From assembly GCA_028751875.1 (NCBI GenBank), contig CM054153.1, forward strand, positions 13,996,073 to 14,060,072: a DNA stretch of 64,000 nucleotides, in the 5' to 3' direction. Shown piece by piece: positions 60,638 to 64,000 of the stretch. The translations under genes and the position numbers were made by a program. Each line of letters starts with the position of its first letter. The stretch's first letter is position 1. Source of the stretch: Rapana venosa (Eukaryota; Mollusca; Gastropoda; Neogastropoda; Muricidae). Below the pieces are notes generated by a model. The model saw nothing but the letters and a program-made list of their open reading frames with translations. It had not been told where the DNA came from and ran no database searches.

Positions 60638-62836
60638 GTAGTGCGGGTGGGCACAAGGGGGGAGGGGGGGGGGCAGCAGGCTAGTAACAAAAAATATTCA
60701 AACATAATTAAAAATATACAAAATAAGTTATGAGACAATAACAAGATAGTAGGTTCTTTTCTACCATTTAAAAAATTTATCAATATGCTCTGTACAACTC
60801 TACACACTAACACCAAAATCGTACAAAAGTATATGAAATGTACGCCACAAATCTTCAGGCTCATTTTAAACAACATATTGATAAAAGTACAAACATTGTT
60901 GACAAGACACACACAACCATATATAATAACCAAAACCAGTGGTGACAAGACAACTGATTATCTATTTCTACTGGATGCCAGAAGGATGCACAAATATTCC
61001 ACCCATTCATAAATCAAACACAGTGGATTGCTTGGGCCTCTAGGAGCTAGTGCCCTATTTGGCACATTCTGTTGCTCTTATTACCTGTCACTAAATCAGA
61101 AACAATTAAGACCTTATACACCCCCCAAAAAAGACATTTACAGCAGAACATGTTATTTCTCTTTGACAAAACATTTACCAGGTCATCATGGAAGCTTTCA
61201 AAAATTCTTTTTAAAAGCTCCCCCCACCCCCAAAAAAAAAAAAAAAAAAAACTTCACTGAACCCCCATGTCATGACAAAAATAATCAAATGTCACTCCAG
61301 AAACCTGCCATGATCAATCATAAATGCTTTTTAAAAAAAAATAAAATCTCAGGTTGCCGGTTCATGGGAAACAGTCCTTGGAAAAACACTGTGGGGGTCA
61401 CCACACTGGGTGGAGTGAGTGTGTGTCTCATTCAGTCTGGCTCCGCGACACAAAGCTATTACTACTGTATGTCGTTACAAGCTGGCTTCCTAGGTGGTAT
61501 GGTGAGTATGTTGGCTCAGAGTAGGCGTCACTTTAACTCCAATGAAGCGTCTTAGCAGCAGTTTTTGTAAAACAACCGTTTTTTTCTGTTCTTTCTTCTG
61601 TGCCAGTAGAATAAACAACCCCCAAAAGTGTTTTTAATAATTATATGAAACTATAATTTCGGTTTCCCAACATCAAAGACTGGACTGCCCAACCCCTGCA
61701 ACACCTTCTACTAGCCACACAGGATCGTGAAGCATGGAAAAAGATCTCTGTTGCGTCTTCTCTCATGTACCCCCTACGTCCTTTGGGACATGGGACTGAG
61801 TGAATGAGTCATAATTTCGGTTTAGATGCTATGGTGATGCCTGCATTTTACACTGTCTCAAGTTTATGACACTTTTAAACCAGTTTATCTAGAATTTTCT
61901 TAGATTCATCCTTCATACAAAGTCTTTTGCAGTAACATACTCAAACATACATGCGTGCGCACACATGCACCCGCACGTGCGCGCACGCACGCACACGCAC
62001 ACACAGCAATTCCAAAACACTGATAATAAGTCCTGTATACCACAAACAGTTCACAGACAACAGAGATTGACAGACAGACAGACAGACAAAGAGACAAAGA
62101 CAGAGGCAGACAGAGACAGGCAAGACAGACAAGAGACAGAGAGAGAGGAGACATAAATAATAAACTATAACATGTTTAGTTTATCAGTCATTACATTCTC
62201 AGTAAATGCATCATTCCCAATGTAACTGTGTATCATCACCATGTTTTCCTCATACAAGGAGAATGTCATTCTGTTAGTCATCAGCCAGGATCTCTACAAG
62301 TCTGCTACATACTACAGCCAGAAAAATACATCAATCAGTCACAGTGTAACAAGTTCAGCCATCCAAACTTCCAATCTGTTCTGTATTAAATCAATGCAGC
62401 CAAGCATTAGGCCAACAAAATGGAAAGTGTTCAGCAATCAATCCTGTCAAATCAGAAACATAACAAAAAATGTGCATTGCACACTCAAACTTCAGAGACT
62501 CAGATGAATATCAGTCTTTACACTCGATTACAATTCCAAATATCACCATTCACCTTGGTATGGGGGTTAAAGTACAGGGTAGTAGTACAACATATTCTCT
62601 GAAGAAAAGTTGTAGGTTCAAGACTCCCAATAGAAAAAACCCATATGAGTAGGATTTTAGGAACTCCAGCCTAAAACTTATCTTTTCTACTATTTGTCAT
62701 AGATTTTACCAGAGAGCCAGTCCTCTTTGCTGTGTATCATCCAATGTCAGGGTGCAAATTTGACAATGCTGTTAAAATTACCTGACCAACACTGCAGGTG
62801 TCTGTATCTCTCAGGTCTGGTTCACCAGGAGATTTA
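27033..62836 (-). CDS. Myo9: Unconventional myosin class IX tail with C1 and RhoGAP domains, sixteen exons
   Basis: A single-headed actin motor whose tail inactivates Rho through a GTPase-activating domain. Sixteen exons (62836-62782, 58407-58188, 49076-48975, 48618-48314, 47722-47606, 45754-45521, 44686-44581, 42566-42493, 41533-41347, 40031-39903, 38754-38649, 37400-37269, 36349-36214, 35718-35582, 34826-34672, 27322-27033) join in phase into about 827 residues plus stop. The C1 domain has the full H-C-C-C-C-H-C-C ligand set, and [10 protein letters not shown] is typical of myosin IX. The RhoGAP has the arginine finger in GLYRKSA, the [16 protein letters not shown] block and [13 protein letters not shown]. 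The next segment ([20 protein letters not shown]) also matches the family. Motor and IQ exons lie beyond base 64000. The C-terminus EIMV could be a class II PDZ ligand (inference). Confidence 0.93.
29516..29614 (-). mobile_element. SINE family A fragment, antisense 3' part
   Basis: GGCTAGTGTTCTGAGGTTCA, CGATGGTGAGATTTTTGTG and GGTAGCTGCATTCCAACTTA match the 3' block of family A. Confidence 0.65.
31300..31500 (+). repeat. Interspersed repeat family E
   Basis: TATACCACTTTCAGTCTTAAG, GCAGACTTCTCTGCATGAAA and TTCAAGCTTATCTACCTGGGG resemble 33180-33300 and 35345-35500 in the same orientation. Confidence 0.5.
31540..31715 (+). repeat. Short interspersed repeat, family D copy
   Basis: TTTACTGTCTCATCCGAAAAAC, CATCACTCGTAGTCTAGTGG and TTCAAACAGAG resemble 2545-2665. 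It continues with GGGCATGATACCCTCTAGACC, a tRNA-like end. Confidence 0.45.
33060..33300 (-). mobile_element. Diverged SINE family A fragment next to a family E repeat
   Basis: CACATGCACAAGATGTTCTG and AGAGGTTTATAGACTCCTCT match the antisense middle of family A up to about 33170. From 33180 the sequence is a family E copy. Confidence 0.5.
33625..33940 (+). repeat. Degenerate minisatellite, about ten units of 30-35 bp
   Basis: The repeated core is TAGTCTACATACTGTACAAC followed by AATATG, with many substitutions (for example near 33640, 33690, 33770, 33800, 33870, 33900). Confidence 0.8.
34261..34660 (+). repeat. C-rich and (CT)n low-complexity tract
   Basis: A 17-C run at 34261-34277, then mixed C-runs and CTCTC, then pure (CT)n at 34611-34660. 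On the myosin strand this is a (GA)n/G-run tract beginning about 10 bases after a splice donor. Confidence 0.95.
34672..34826 (-). CDS. Myo9: Myosin IX C-terminal region exon (acidic)
   Basis: Acceptor CTGTGCAG and donor TACCAG/GTACTG. Encodes [20 protein letters not shown], then [15 protein letters not shown] and EYAVAFELP. The donor runs at once into a (GA)n tract of about 50 bases, then G-rich repeats. Confidence 0.88.
34870..35258 (-). mobile_element. SINE family A, near full length, antisense
   Basis: On the minus strand the head reads GAGCCTAGTGATTAGAGTG, then GAGCCACTACC-like sequence, and all family blocks to GAACCTCAGAGCTGGTAGCTC. It ends about 45 bases from the acceptor of the exon at 34826, in the sense orientation of the myosin gene. 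Confidence 0.8.
35345..35500 (+). repeat. Interspersed repeat family E copy
   Basis: ATTACCACTTTCAGTCAGGGC, GAGAACAGTGCCACC and TTTTGCCTGGGGAAACGACC align with 31330-31450. Confidence 0.45.
35582..35718 (-). CDS. Myo9: Myosin IX C-terminal region exon
   Basis: Acceptor TTTGACAG and donor GAAAG/GTAGTA. Encodes [20 protein letters not shown], then [19 protein letters not shown]. Phase 0 in, phase 2 out. Confidence 0.85.
36214..36349 (-). CDS. Myo9: Myosin IX exon after RhoGAP (helix)
   Basis: Acceptor TCAATCAG and donor TCCAGG/GTGAGC. Encodes [40 protein letters not shown] and LKKSR. The C.E.I..E......L.DIS.LE..E..A..RLS pattern matches the segment directly after RhoGAP in myosin IX. Confidence 0.93.
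36405..36775 (+). repeat. Interspersed repeat family C, full copy
   Basis: Begins GTTGTTGTTGTGTGCTCCCC and AGCTTAACACCCTGG, then CACTCTGTCTCACTCATCC, GACATACTCCAACGTCAGAGG and GCTTACATCAGTAACTTGAC. Same layout as 47195-47590. Confidence 0.7.
37269..37400 (-). CDS. Myo9: Myosin IX RhoGAP exon 4 (conserved Asn)
   Basis: Acceptor TGTGCAG and donor ACCAG/GTAACA. Encodes [20 protein letters not shown], then [25 protein letters not shown] is close to vertebrate myosin IX and carries the conserved RhoGAP asparagine. A 42-bp minisatellite starts about 23 bases upstream of its acceptor. Confidence 0.96.
37424..38240 (+). repeat. 42-bp minisatellite, nineteen copies
   Basis: The unit is GGTTTTGTTCCTCTGGCTAG followed by ATACACTTGCCATGTTTGATTT in near-identical tandem. 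After copies 5, 9 and 12 an extra CCATGT makes a 48-bp unit. An A/G variant (CCATG or CCGTG) is interspersed. As 42 is divisible by three, several frames stay open, but the frames are artefacts of the repeat. Confidence 0.97.
38385..38640 (+). repeat. (CA)n and (CT)n array with internal tandem units
   Basis: (CA)n blocks are separated by CATGCATACATACACATAATG, repeated four times with variation, then (CT)n at 38591-38640. It abuts the donor of the myosin exon at 38649. Confidence 0.93.
38649..38754 (-). CDS. Myo9: Myosin IX RhoGAP exon 3
   Basis: Acceptor TGTGCAG and donor GGCAAA/GTAAGG. Encodes [20 protein letters not shown], then [18 protein letters not shown]...L..L..HL is the third RhoGAP block. 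Confidence 0.94.
38860..39310 (+). other. Unclassified, repeat-like intron segment
   Basis: A GC-richer patch with GTGTGTAGTGCCCGGTCTTC and TACAGCAAAGAGGTCTGCCC, followed by an open frame (38998-39306) without family motifs. Probably mobile-element debris. Confidence 0.3.
39533..39612 (+). mobile_element. SINE family A fragment (3' end)
   Basis: GGCTACCTTACTAGTGGGCA, CGGTCAAATACACAAATATT and AACCTCAGAGCTCTATCC match the family 3' end. Confidence 0.6.
39903..40031 (-). CDS. Myo9: Myosin IX RhoGAP exon 2
   Basis: Acceptor CTCACACAG and donor GGGTCAG/GTATGT. Encodes [20 protein letters not shown] and [26 protein letters not shown] is the core RhoGAP motif. Confidence 0.96.
40032..41346. repeat. 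Low-complexity intron with long G/C/A runs
   Basis: A 21-G run at 40283-40303, C-runs at 40980-40997 and 41240-41252, and several AAAAAA tracts. TCTTAACTTTGAGG recurs near 40950, 41012, 41082 and 41176, suggesting a decayed tandem repeat. Confidence 0.6.
41347..41533 (-). CDS. Myo9: Myosin IX RhoGAP exon 1 (arginine finger)
   Basis: Acceptor CCCTGCAG behind a long (CT)n tract; donor GAGTCAG/GTAAGC. Encodes [20 protein letters not shown], then [15 protein letters not shown]. The R of YRKS is the catalytic arginine finger that completes the GTPase site of Rho. Confidence 0.96.
41561..41624 (+). repeat. (GA)n microsatellite
   Basis: About 32 GA units. On the myosin strand it is (TC)n and lies just upstream of the acceptor at 41534, extending its polypyrimidine tract. 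Confidence 0.97.
41709..41795 (-). mobile_element. SINE family A fragment, antisense
   Basis: GGCTAAAGCTCCGAGGTTCA, CCAATGGTGAGATTTTGCG and GTAGCTGTCTTCTGATTTGGGG match the family 3' block. Confidence 0.65.
42121..42233 (-). mobile_element. SINE family A fragment with internal poly-C
   Basis: TAGCTAGAGCTCTGGGGTTC and ACCAATGGTGAATTTCTGCG, then a 22-C run (42172-42193), then GCAGCTGCTTTCTGACTTCA. The C-run sits where other copies have the short GTTTGCCCACAATTAAGG. Confidence 0.65.
42375..42485 (+). repeat. (CA)n with CG-rich interruptions
   Basis: Four (CA)n blocks separated by CGCGCTCGCACAAGCGCACG and similar. It lies next to the donor of the C1 exon at 42493 (minus strand). Confidence 0.93.
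42493..42566 (-). CDS. Myo9: Myosin IX C1 domain, second exon
   Basis: Acceptor ATTTTCAG and donor AATCAG/GTGAGT. Encodes [20 protein letters not shown], completing the C1 finger (C-x4-H-x2-C-x7-C). It ends in phase 0. Confidence 0.95.
42630..42790 (+). repeat. Interspersed repeat family B copy
   Basis: AGAAGATCAAATATGCACGTT, GAAACATAAACGTACCCAGC and ATGCACTCTGTACC match the reverse complement of 55020-55120. Confidence 0.6.
43243..43836 (-). mobile_element. SINE family A, full length, antisense, split by an insertion
   Basis: The 3' and middle blocks run from 43243 to about 43563 and the tRNA-like head (GCCTAGCGGTTAGAGCG on the minus strand) from about 43750 to 43836. About 186 bases at 43564-43749 are absent from the copies at 34870 and 59315. 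That insert contains AGCTGGGACGGGATGGAAGA and is unclassified. Confidence 0.75.
43895..44578 (+). repeat. GTGTGGTGTG pentamer satellite
   Basis: About 680 bases of (TGTGG)n with TTGTG and GAGG variants, ending two bases before the donor of the first C1 exon (minus strand, read as CCACA repeats). His/Thr/Pro-rich frames in it are repeat artefacts. Confidence 0.97.
44581..44686 (-). CDS. Myo9: Myosin IX C1 domain, first exon
   Basis: Acceptor GCAACAG preceded by (TG)n; donor CCAGG/GTCAGT. Encodes [20 protein letters not shown], then [15 protein letters not shown]. The H-x12-C-x2-C-x12-C spacing of a C1 zinc finger is present and matches the myosin IX version (x12 rather than the x13-14 common in PKC). 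Confidence 0.95.
44697..44729 (+). repeat. (CA)n beside the C1 exon acceptor
   Basis: On the minus strand (TG)n runs into GGCAACAG, the acceptor of the exon at 44686. Confidence 0.95.
45371..45504 (+). repeat. (CA)n array of about 130 bases
   Basis: Pure CA with occasional CG units, just beyond the donor of the exon at 45521. On the myosin transcript it is a UG repeat. Confidence 0.97.
45521..45754 (-). CDS. Myo9: Myosin IX tail exon (charged helix before C1)
   Basis: Acceptor GTCTACAG and donor ATGGTG/GTAGGT, 78 codons, phase 0 both sides. Encodes [35 protein letters not shown] and a lysine/arginine/glutamate-rich stretch ([19 protein letters not shown]). The donor is followed within 16 bases by a (TG)n array of about 130 bases. 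Confidence 0.92.
45827..45910 (+). repeat. (TG)n array
   Basis: About 80 bases of TG repeat with small interruptions, upstream of the acceptor at 45755 on the minus strand. Confidence 0.95.
45930..46207 (-). mobile_element. SINE family A copy, antisense, alternative 3' end
   Basis: Head at 46207 (AGCCTGGTGATCAGAACATT on the minus strand, B-box-like CGGGTTCAATTCC), with the 3' end GCACATAAGTGCTTATTCCA and TTATCCTTGATATAAAA. The same 3' end occurs at 57093, near 4110 and near 63952. Confidence 0.78.
46213..46466 (+). repeat. (TG)n array of about 250 bases
   Basis: TG repeat with periodic TGGTG and GGGTG variants forming a higher-order pattern. Confidence 0.97.
46792..47080 (+). mobile_element. 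tRNA-derived SINE with exact target-site duplication
   Basis: The head has A-box TGGTCGAGTGG (46803-46813) and B-box GGTTCGATCC (46848-46857). A conserved body includes TGTCCTTGGGAAAGACACTT and CAGGTGTACAAGTGGGTACC, with a TACTTACTTACTT tail. It is flanked by an exact 14-bp duplication CTTGACTTTAGCCA (46778-46791 and 47081-47094). The tRNA-like head is not a functional tRNA gene because it lacks a proper 3' acceptor half. Confidence 0.9.
47195..47590 (+). repeat. Interspersed repeat family C, full copy
   Basis: Same block order as 36405-36775: GTTGTTGTGTTG, CTTAACACCCAGGG, CTCTGTCTCACTCATCC, CAGCCATACTCCAGCTTCAG, TGGATGAAGACAATCCCC and CTACATCAATAACGGACC. It ends about 16 bases from the donor of the exon at 47606. 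Confidence 0.72.
47606..47722 (-). CDS. Myo9: Myosin IX tail exon (helical region)
   Basis: Acceptor CTGTGCAG and donor ATGCAG/GTGAGA, 39 codons, phase 0 both sides. Encodes [19 protein letters not shown], then [18 protein letters not shown], an amphipathic charged helix. Confidence 0.88.
47959..48022 (+). repeat. (CA)n microsatellite
   Basis: About 32 CA units in the intron between two myosin exons. Confidence 0.97.
48232..48257 (+). repeat. Poly-C tract (26 C)
   Basis: Uninterrupted 26-base C run, followed by (CA)n, about 57 bases from a myosin donor. It reads as G26 on the transcript. Confidence 0.97.
48314..48618 (-). CDS. Myo9: Myosin IX tail exon (basic cluster, start of helical region)
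   Basis: Acceptor CTTTCCAG and donor CAGAAG/GTAGGC. Encodes a hydrophobic/proline stretch, the basic cluster [14 protein letters not shown], then [20 protein letters not shown] and [14 protein letters not shown] matches the conserved start of the helical region before the C1 domain in myosin IX. The basic cluster resembles a nuclear localisation signal, but its function is unproven. Confidence 0.9.
48975..49076 (-). CDS. Myo9: Myosin IX tail exon (acidic/basic linker)
   Basis: Acceptor GTGCTAG and donor CTGATA/GTAAGT. Encodes [20 protein letters not shown] and ends SSPVRKAAD, phase 1 to phase 1. DSDEEGED is a likely acidic phospho-site type sequence (inference). Confidence 0.82.
49205..49528 (+). 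mobile_element. tRNA-derived SINE with (ATACA)n tail
   Basis: Head with GGTGGATCAGCGGTCTAGAG and B-box GGTTTGAACCC (49270-49280). The body ends CAGAAAGAGCAGCCTGAATT and TGTATTGTGGCTGAATGTGG, with a tail of about eight ATACA-type units. A related 3' part is at 50263-50365. Confidence 0.75.
50145..50238 (+). repeat. (TATC)n/(AT)n/(GA)n compound microsatellite
   Basis: TATATATCTACA units, then TATGTA, (TA)n and (GA)n in succession. Confidence 0.95.
50263..50365 (+). mobile_element. SINE 3' fragment related to 49205-49528
   Basis: GGGGAGAGCAGTCTGAATTTC, GCACAGAGACATCTGCCATGG and CCAAATAGTCATTACATTCA follow the order of the 3' body of that element. Confidence 0.5.
50825..51000 (+). mobile_element. 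Decayed tRNA-headed SINE
   Basis: GCATTTTAGACGTTCACCTG and B-box-like GGTTTGATTCCCAGC, with no clear 3' end. Confidence 0.4.
51303..51391 (-). mobile_element. SINE family A fragment, antisense
   Basis: CAGCTATCGCTTCAAGGTTC, ACCAATGGCCAGATTTTGTG and AATTAAGGTAGCCACATTCC match the family 3' block. Confidence 0.65.
53066..53122 (-). CDS. Myo9: Possible 57-nt cassette exon of myosin IX
   Basis: Minus-strand acceptor CTGACATGCAG and donor GACTCTC/GTGAGT. It is phase 1 on both sides, so it fits in frame between the exons at 58188 and 49076 and would insert [19 protein letters not shown]. CpG-rich within an AT-rich 9-kb intron. No conservation evidence is available. Confidence 0.4.
53290..53465 (+). 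mobile_element. Decayed tRNA-headed SINE
   Basis: TTCATGATCTGATGGTAAAC, B-box-like AGGTTTGAATGTCC, ACACTGATTCCACTCTCC and CAGATGATAAACCCAGGTC resemble family A in reduced form. Confidence 0.45.
55040..55310 (-). mobile_element. tRNA-headed SINE family B
   Basis: On the minus strand the head reads TATAGCTGAGTGGTTAAGAC with B-box-like GGGTTCAAAAGTC, then CTCCCAGTTCAACCTAGAGTG, GCAGAAGATCAAATATGC and GTACCCAGCATGCATCC. Other copies are at 59030-59160, 60125-60382 and 42630-42790. Confidence 0.72.
55728..55782 (+). repeat. (AT)n microsatellite
   Basis: About 27 AT units. Confidence 0.97.
57027..57072 (+). repeat. (TG)n microsatellite
   Basis: About 22 TG units adjoining a family A SINE 3' end at 57093. 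Confidence 0.95.
57093..57262 (-). mobile_element. SINE family A copy, antisense, head missing
   Basis: TATAAAGGATAATGGAATAAG, CATCTGTTCCCATGGGCACA, GGAACAGGTTTTAACACATC and GATGTTCTGCATGCG match 45930-46207. Confidence 0.75.
57263..57505 (+). repeat. (TG)n arrays with a duplicated AACCTTTTATTTCCAGATGG block
   Basis: Two (TG)n arrays (57263-57284 and 57357-57438), each followed by AACCTTTTATTTCCAGATGG and TACA(C/T)GTGTG (57290 and 57449). This looks like a local duplication of about 160 bases. Confidence 0.85.
58188..58407 (-). CDS. Myo9: Myosin IX tail exon (Pro/Ser-rich linker)
   Basis: Acceptor TTGTCAG and donor TGGGAG/GTGAGA. Encodes [20 protein letters not shown], a polar linker, ending with the basic [12 protein letters not shown]. 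It is 220 nt, phase 0 in and phase 1 out, and far more GC-rich than its introns. Confidence 0.85.
59030..59160 (-). mobile_element. SINE family B copy, antisense
   Basis: CACCCTGAATTCACCTGCTTTG, GAGATTCAAACCCACAAGTTC and CTTTATCCATTCAGCAATAGG match the head of 60125-60382. Confidence 0.6.
59315..59686 (-). mobile_element. SINE family A, near full length, antisense
   Basis: All blocks from CGCTAGAGCTCAAAGGTTCA through TAGTCTCATCCAAAGGACTT and TAGTAGTGCCTCGAACCCAG to CTCTAACCACCAGGCTATCC. About 370 bases; best reference copy together with 34870-35258. Confidence 0.8.
60125..60382 (-). mobile_element. SINE family B copy, antisense
   Basis: TTTCCATAACCCACCTAATAC, TTTAATCTTCTGCACACGTC, GGCAGGTCTGCACTTTATGTG, GAGATTCAAACCCACAACTTC and CACTTGGCTATAGCAGATGTC, parallel to 55040-55310. 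Confidence 0.7.
60598..60635 (+). repeat. (CA)n microsatellite
   Basis: About 17 CA units, followed by a G-rich patch. Confidence 0.95.
61666..61810 (+). mobile_element. 5'-truncated LINE insertion with exact target-site duplication
   Basis: Encodes 44 residues ([44 protein letters not shown]) and TGA at 61801-61803. This is the extreme C-terminus of an animal endonuclease-reverse transcriptase, downstream of the part seen at 910-1245. It has one in-frame, uninterrupted reading. An exact 13-bp duplication ATAATTTCGGTTT flanks it (61653-61665 and 61811-61823). The short tail is GAATGAGT-like. Confidence 0.88.
62782..62836 (-). CDS. Myo9: Myosin IX tail exon (linker), probable
   Basis: Acceptor TTTCATAG and donor GGTCAG/GTAATT. 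Encodes [18 protein letters not shown] after one base that completes an upstream codon, and ends in phase 0 as the next exon requires. Supported by splice sites and phase only, since the linker is not conserved. Confidence 0.6.
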
Positions 62837-64000
62837 CTATGAAAGAAAGGAAAAGGCCTGACACATAAATGTGATATCTAGATGGACCTGAACAGCATCA
62901 TCAATTCCATCAACTACACTATAGTTGATCACCACACAGTAAAGAGAAATGTCTTAAATATGGATCCCCTTCATGTGAGTGTGTATTTAATCAGTTACCT
63001 TTTATCATGTGCATCTGGAGTTAAATGCGTGCAAGTCTTATTAGTTGTTCAAAGATGTTTTTATCACTGCAAAACCCCAATGTGTTCAGCCTGGGAACGC
63101 CCGACCATAACTACTCAGCGGGACACTGCCTGACAAACAGCGCCTTCACAGGCTGCATCACAGTAAGCATCACCAAATACAGCCAAAATGTCCCAGCAGC
63201 AGTGCATGGCCTTTTACAGTAGGTGACCTGATGGCAGCCAACACTTAGGTTATCAATGATCTCTTCAAGTAGGTGGAAGGAAAGTGTATGTGACAGATCA
63301 AACTTGGGTATATGTCAAGATCATAATCCCTGGAATAAGGGTAGTGGTACTAGAATGTCAGCAAAGATAAGGTATAAATGAAGAAGGAAAAAAAAAGGAA
63401 GAAAAAAAAGGTGCTGAGTTATTTTGGTTAAAGTGCCAAGTGCTTCATCTGTTAATCTCATGCTCTCTTGGAACTGTTAAATGACAAACATTTGTGCGCA
63501 GAAATCGTTTTTTTTTTTTCTAAAAAACAACCTAAAGCTTTCATCCATGTGCAGAATCAAAATAATTTCTTCATTACAGATAAAACCACCATCTCCACAC
63601 TTTCATCCATGTATAGACATGTAGTTTTCCCCATCTATTTGAATACTTTTCCGTAATTAAAAAAGGATGAGCTCAAACTCCTTAAGTACAAACTATCAGT
63701 TATCACTTTGTGTGTGTGGTGTTGTGGGGGGGGGGGGGGGGGGGGTCAATTTCAGAGCGTCACAACTCTTATGATTCTTTTAATTAAAAAATTTTGTTTC
63801 CTGTTCTGCAGAAAATACACTGAGGCAAAACCACACATACACTAGCCTATTAAACATAATACCATGTGCACACACATACACTGCACATGTGTGCACCCGC
63901 ACGCACGCACGCACATACACACACACACACACATACACTACACACTATACACATGAGTGCTTATTCCATTATCCTCGAAATAAAATAATAATAATAATAC
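62837..64000. other. Myosin intron at the window end
   Basis: AT-rich with a G-run of about 18 (63726-63743), (CA)n at 63900-63935 and, at 63950-63985, a family A SINE 3' end (ATGAGTGCTTATTCCATTAT). A GC-richer patch at 63080-63170 has no usable splice donor and is not called. Confidence 0.5.

Noticed and set aside
63025..63222. GC-richer open frame near the window end as a further exon
   Set aside because: No phase-compatible acceptor and donor pair on either strand, and no recognised motif.

Overview
The window is eukaryotic genomic DNA. It has long AT-rich introns, canonical GT/AG splice sites, dense (TG)n, (GA)n and poly-G/poly-C tracts, and many tRNA-derived SINEs. Protein content and repeat style suggest a lophotrochozoan, most likely a mollusc and possibly a marine gastropod; this is inference, as no organism-specific marker is present. 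There is nothing prokaryotic: no operon, CRISPR array or phage.

Two convergent protein-coding genes could be reconstructed exon by exon with consistent splice phases. On the + strand (293-13845), ten exons encode the last 489 residues of an SLC22-family organic ion transporter of the major facilitator superfamily; its 5' end lies left of the window. On the - strand (62836 down to 27033), sixteen exons, plus one possible 57-nt cassette exon, encode about 827 residues of the tail of a class IX unconventional myosin: a low-complexity linker, a helical charged region, the C1 zinc-binding domain, the RhoGAP domain and the C-terminus. Its motor head and IQ region must lie right of base 64000. No functional link between the two genes is evident.

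The roughly 13 kb between the two stop codons (13846-27032) holds 3' UTR sequence, small tandem repeats, a CCAAT/TATA promoter-like cluster near 18.2-18.8 kb and no convincing complete gene. One short cysteine-rich open frame (17570-17715, - strand) might be an orphan terminal exon.

Mobile elements are abundant. They include at least fifteen partial or full copies of one tRNA-headed SINE family, three or four other short families, two copies of a SINE joining a tRNA-like head to a 5S rRNA-like internal promoter (one with an exact 11-bp target-site duplication), a tRNA-SINE with an exact 14-bp duplication, and two LINE 3'-end fragments (one with an exact 13-bp duplication).

The most distinctive observations are: (1) two separate three-copy tandem duplications in the transporter gene, each spanning a splice site plus exon sequence, one of which makes a potentially spliceable in-frame 51-nt duplicate exon; (2) simple-sequence arrays directly abutting splice sites of many myosin exons, including a 19-copy 42-bp minisatellite just upstream of a RhoGAP exon; and (3) the tRNA/5S composite SINE.
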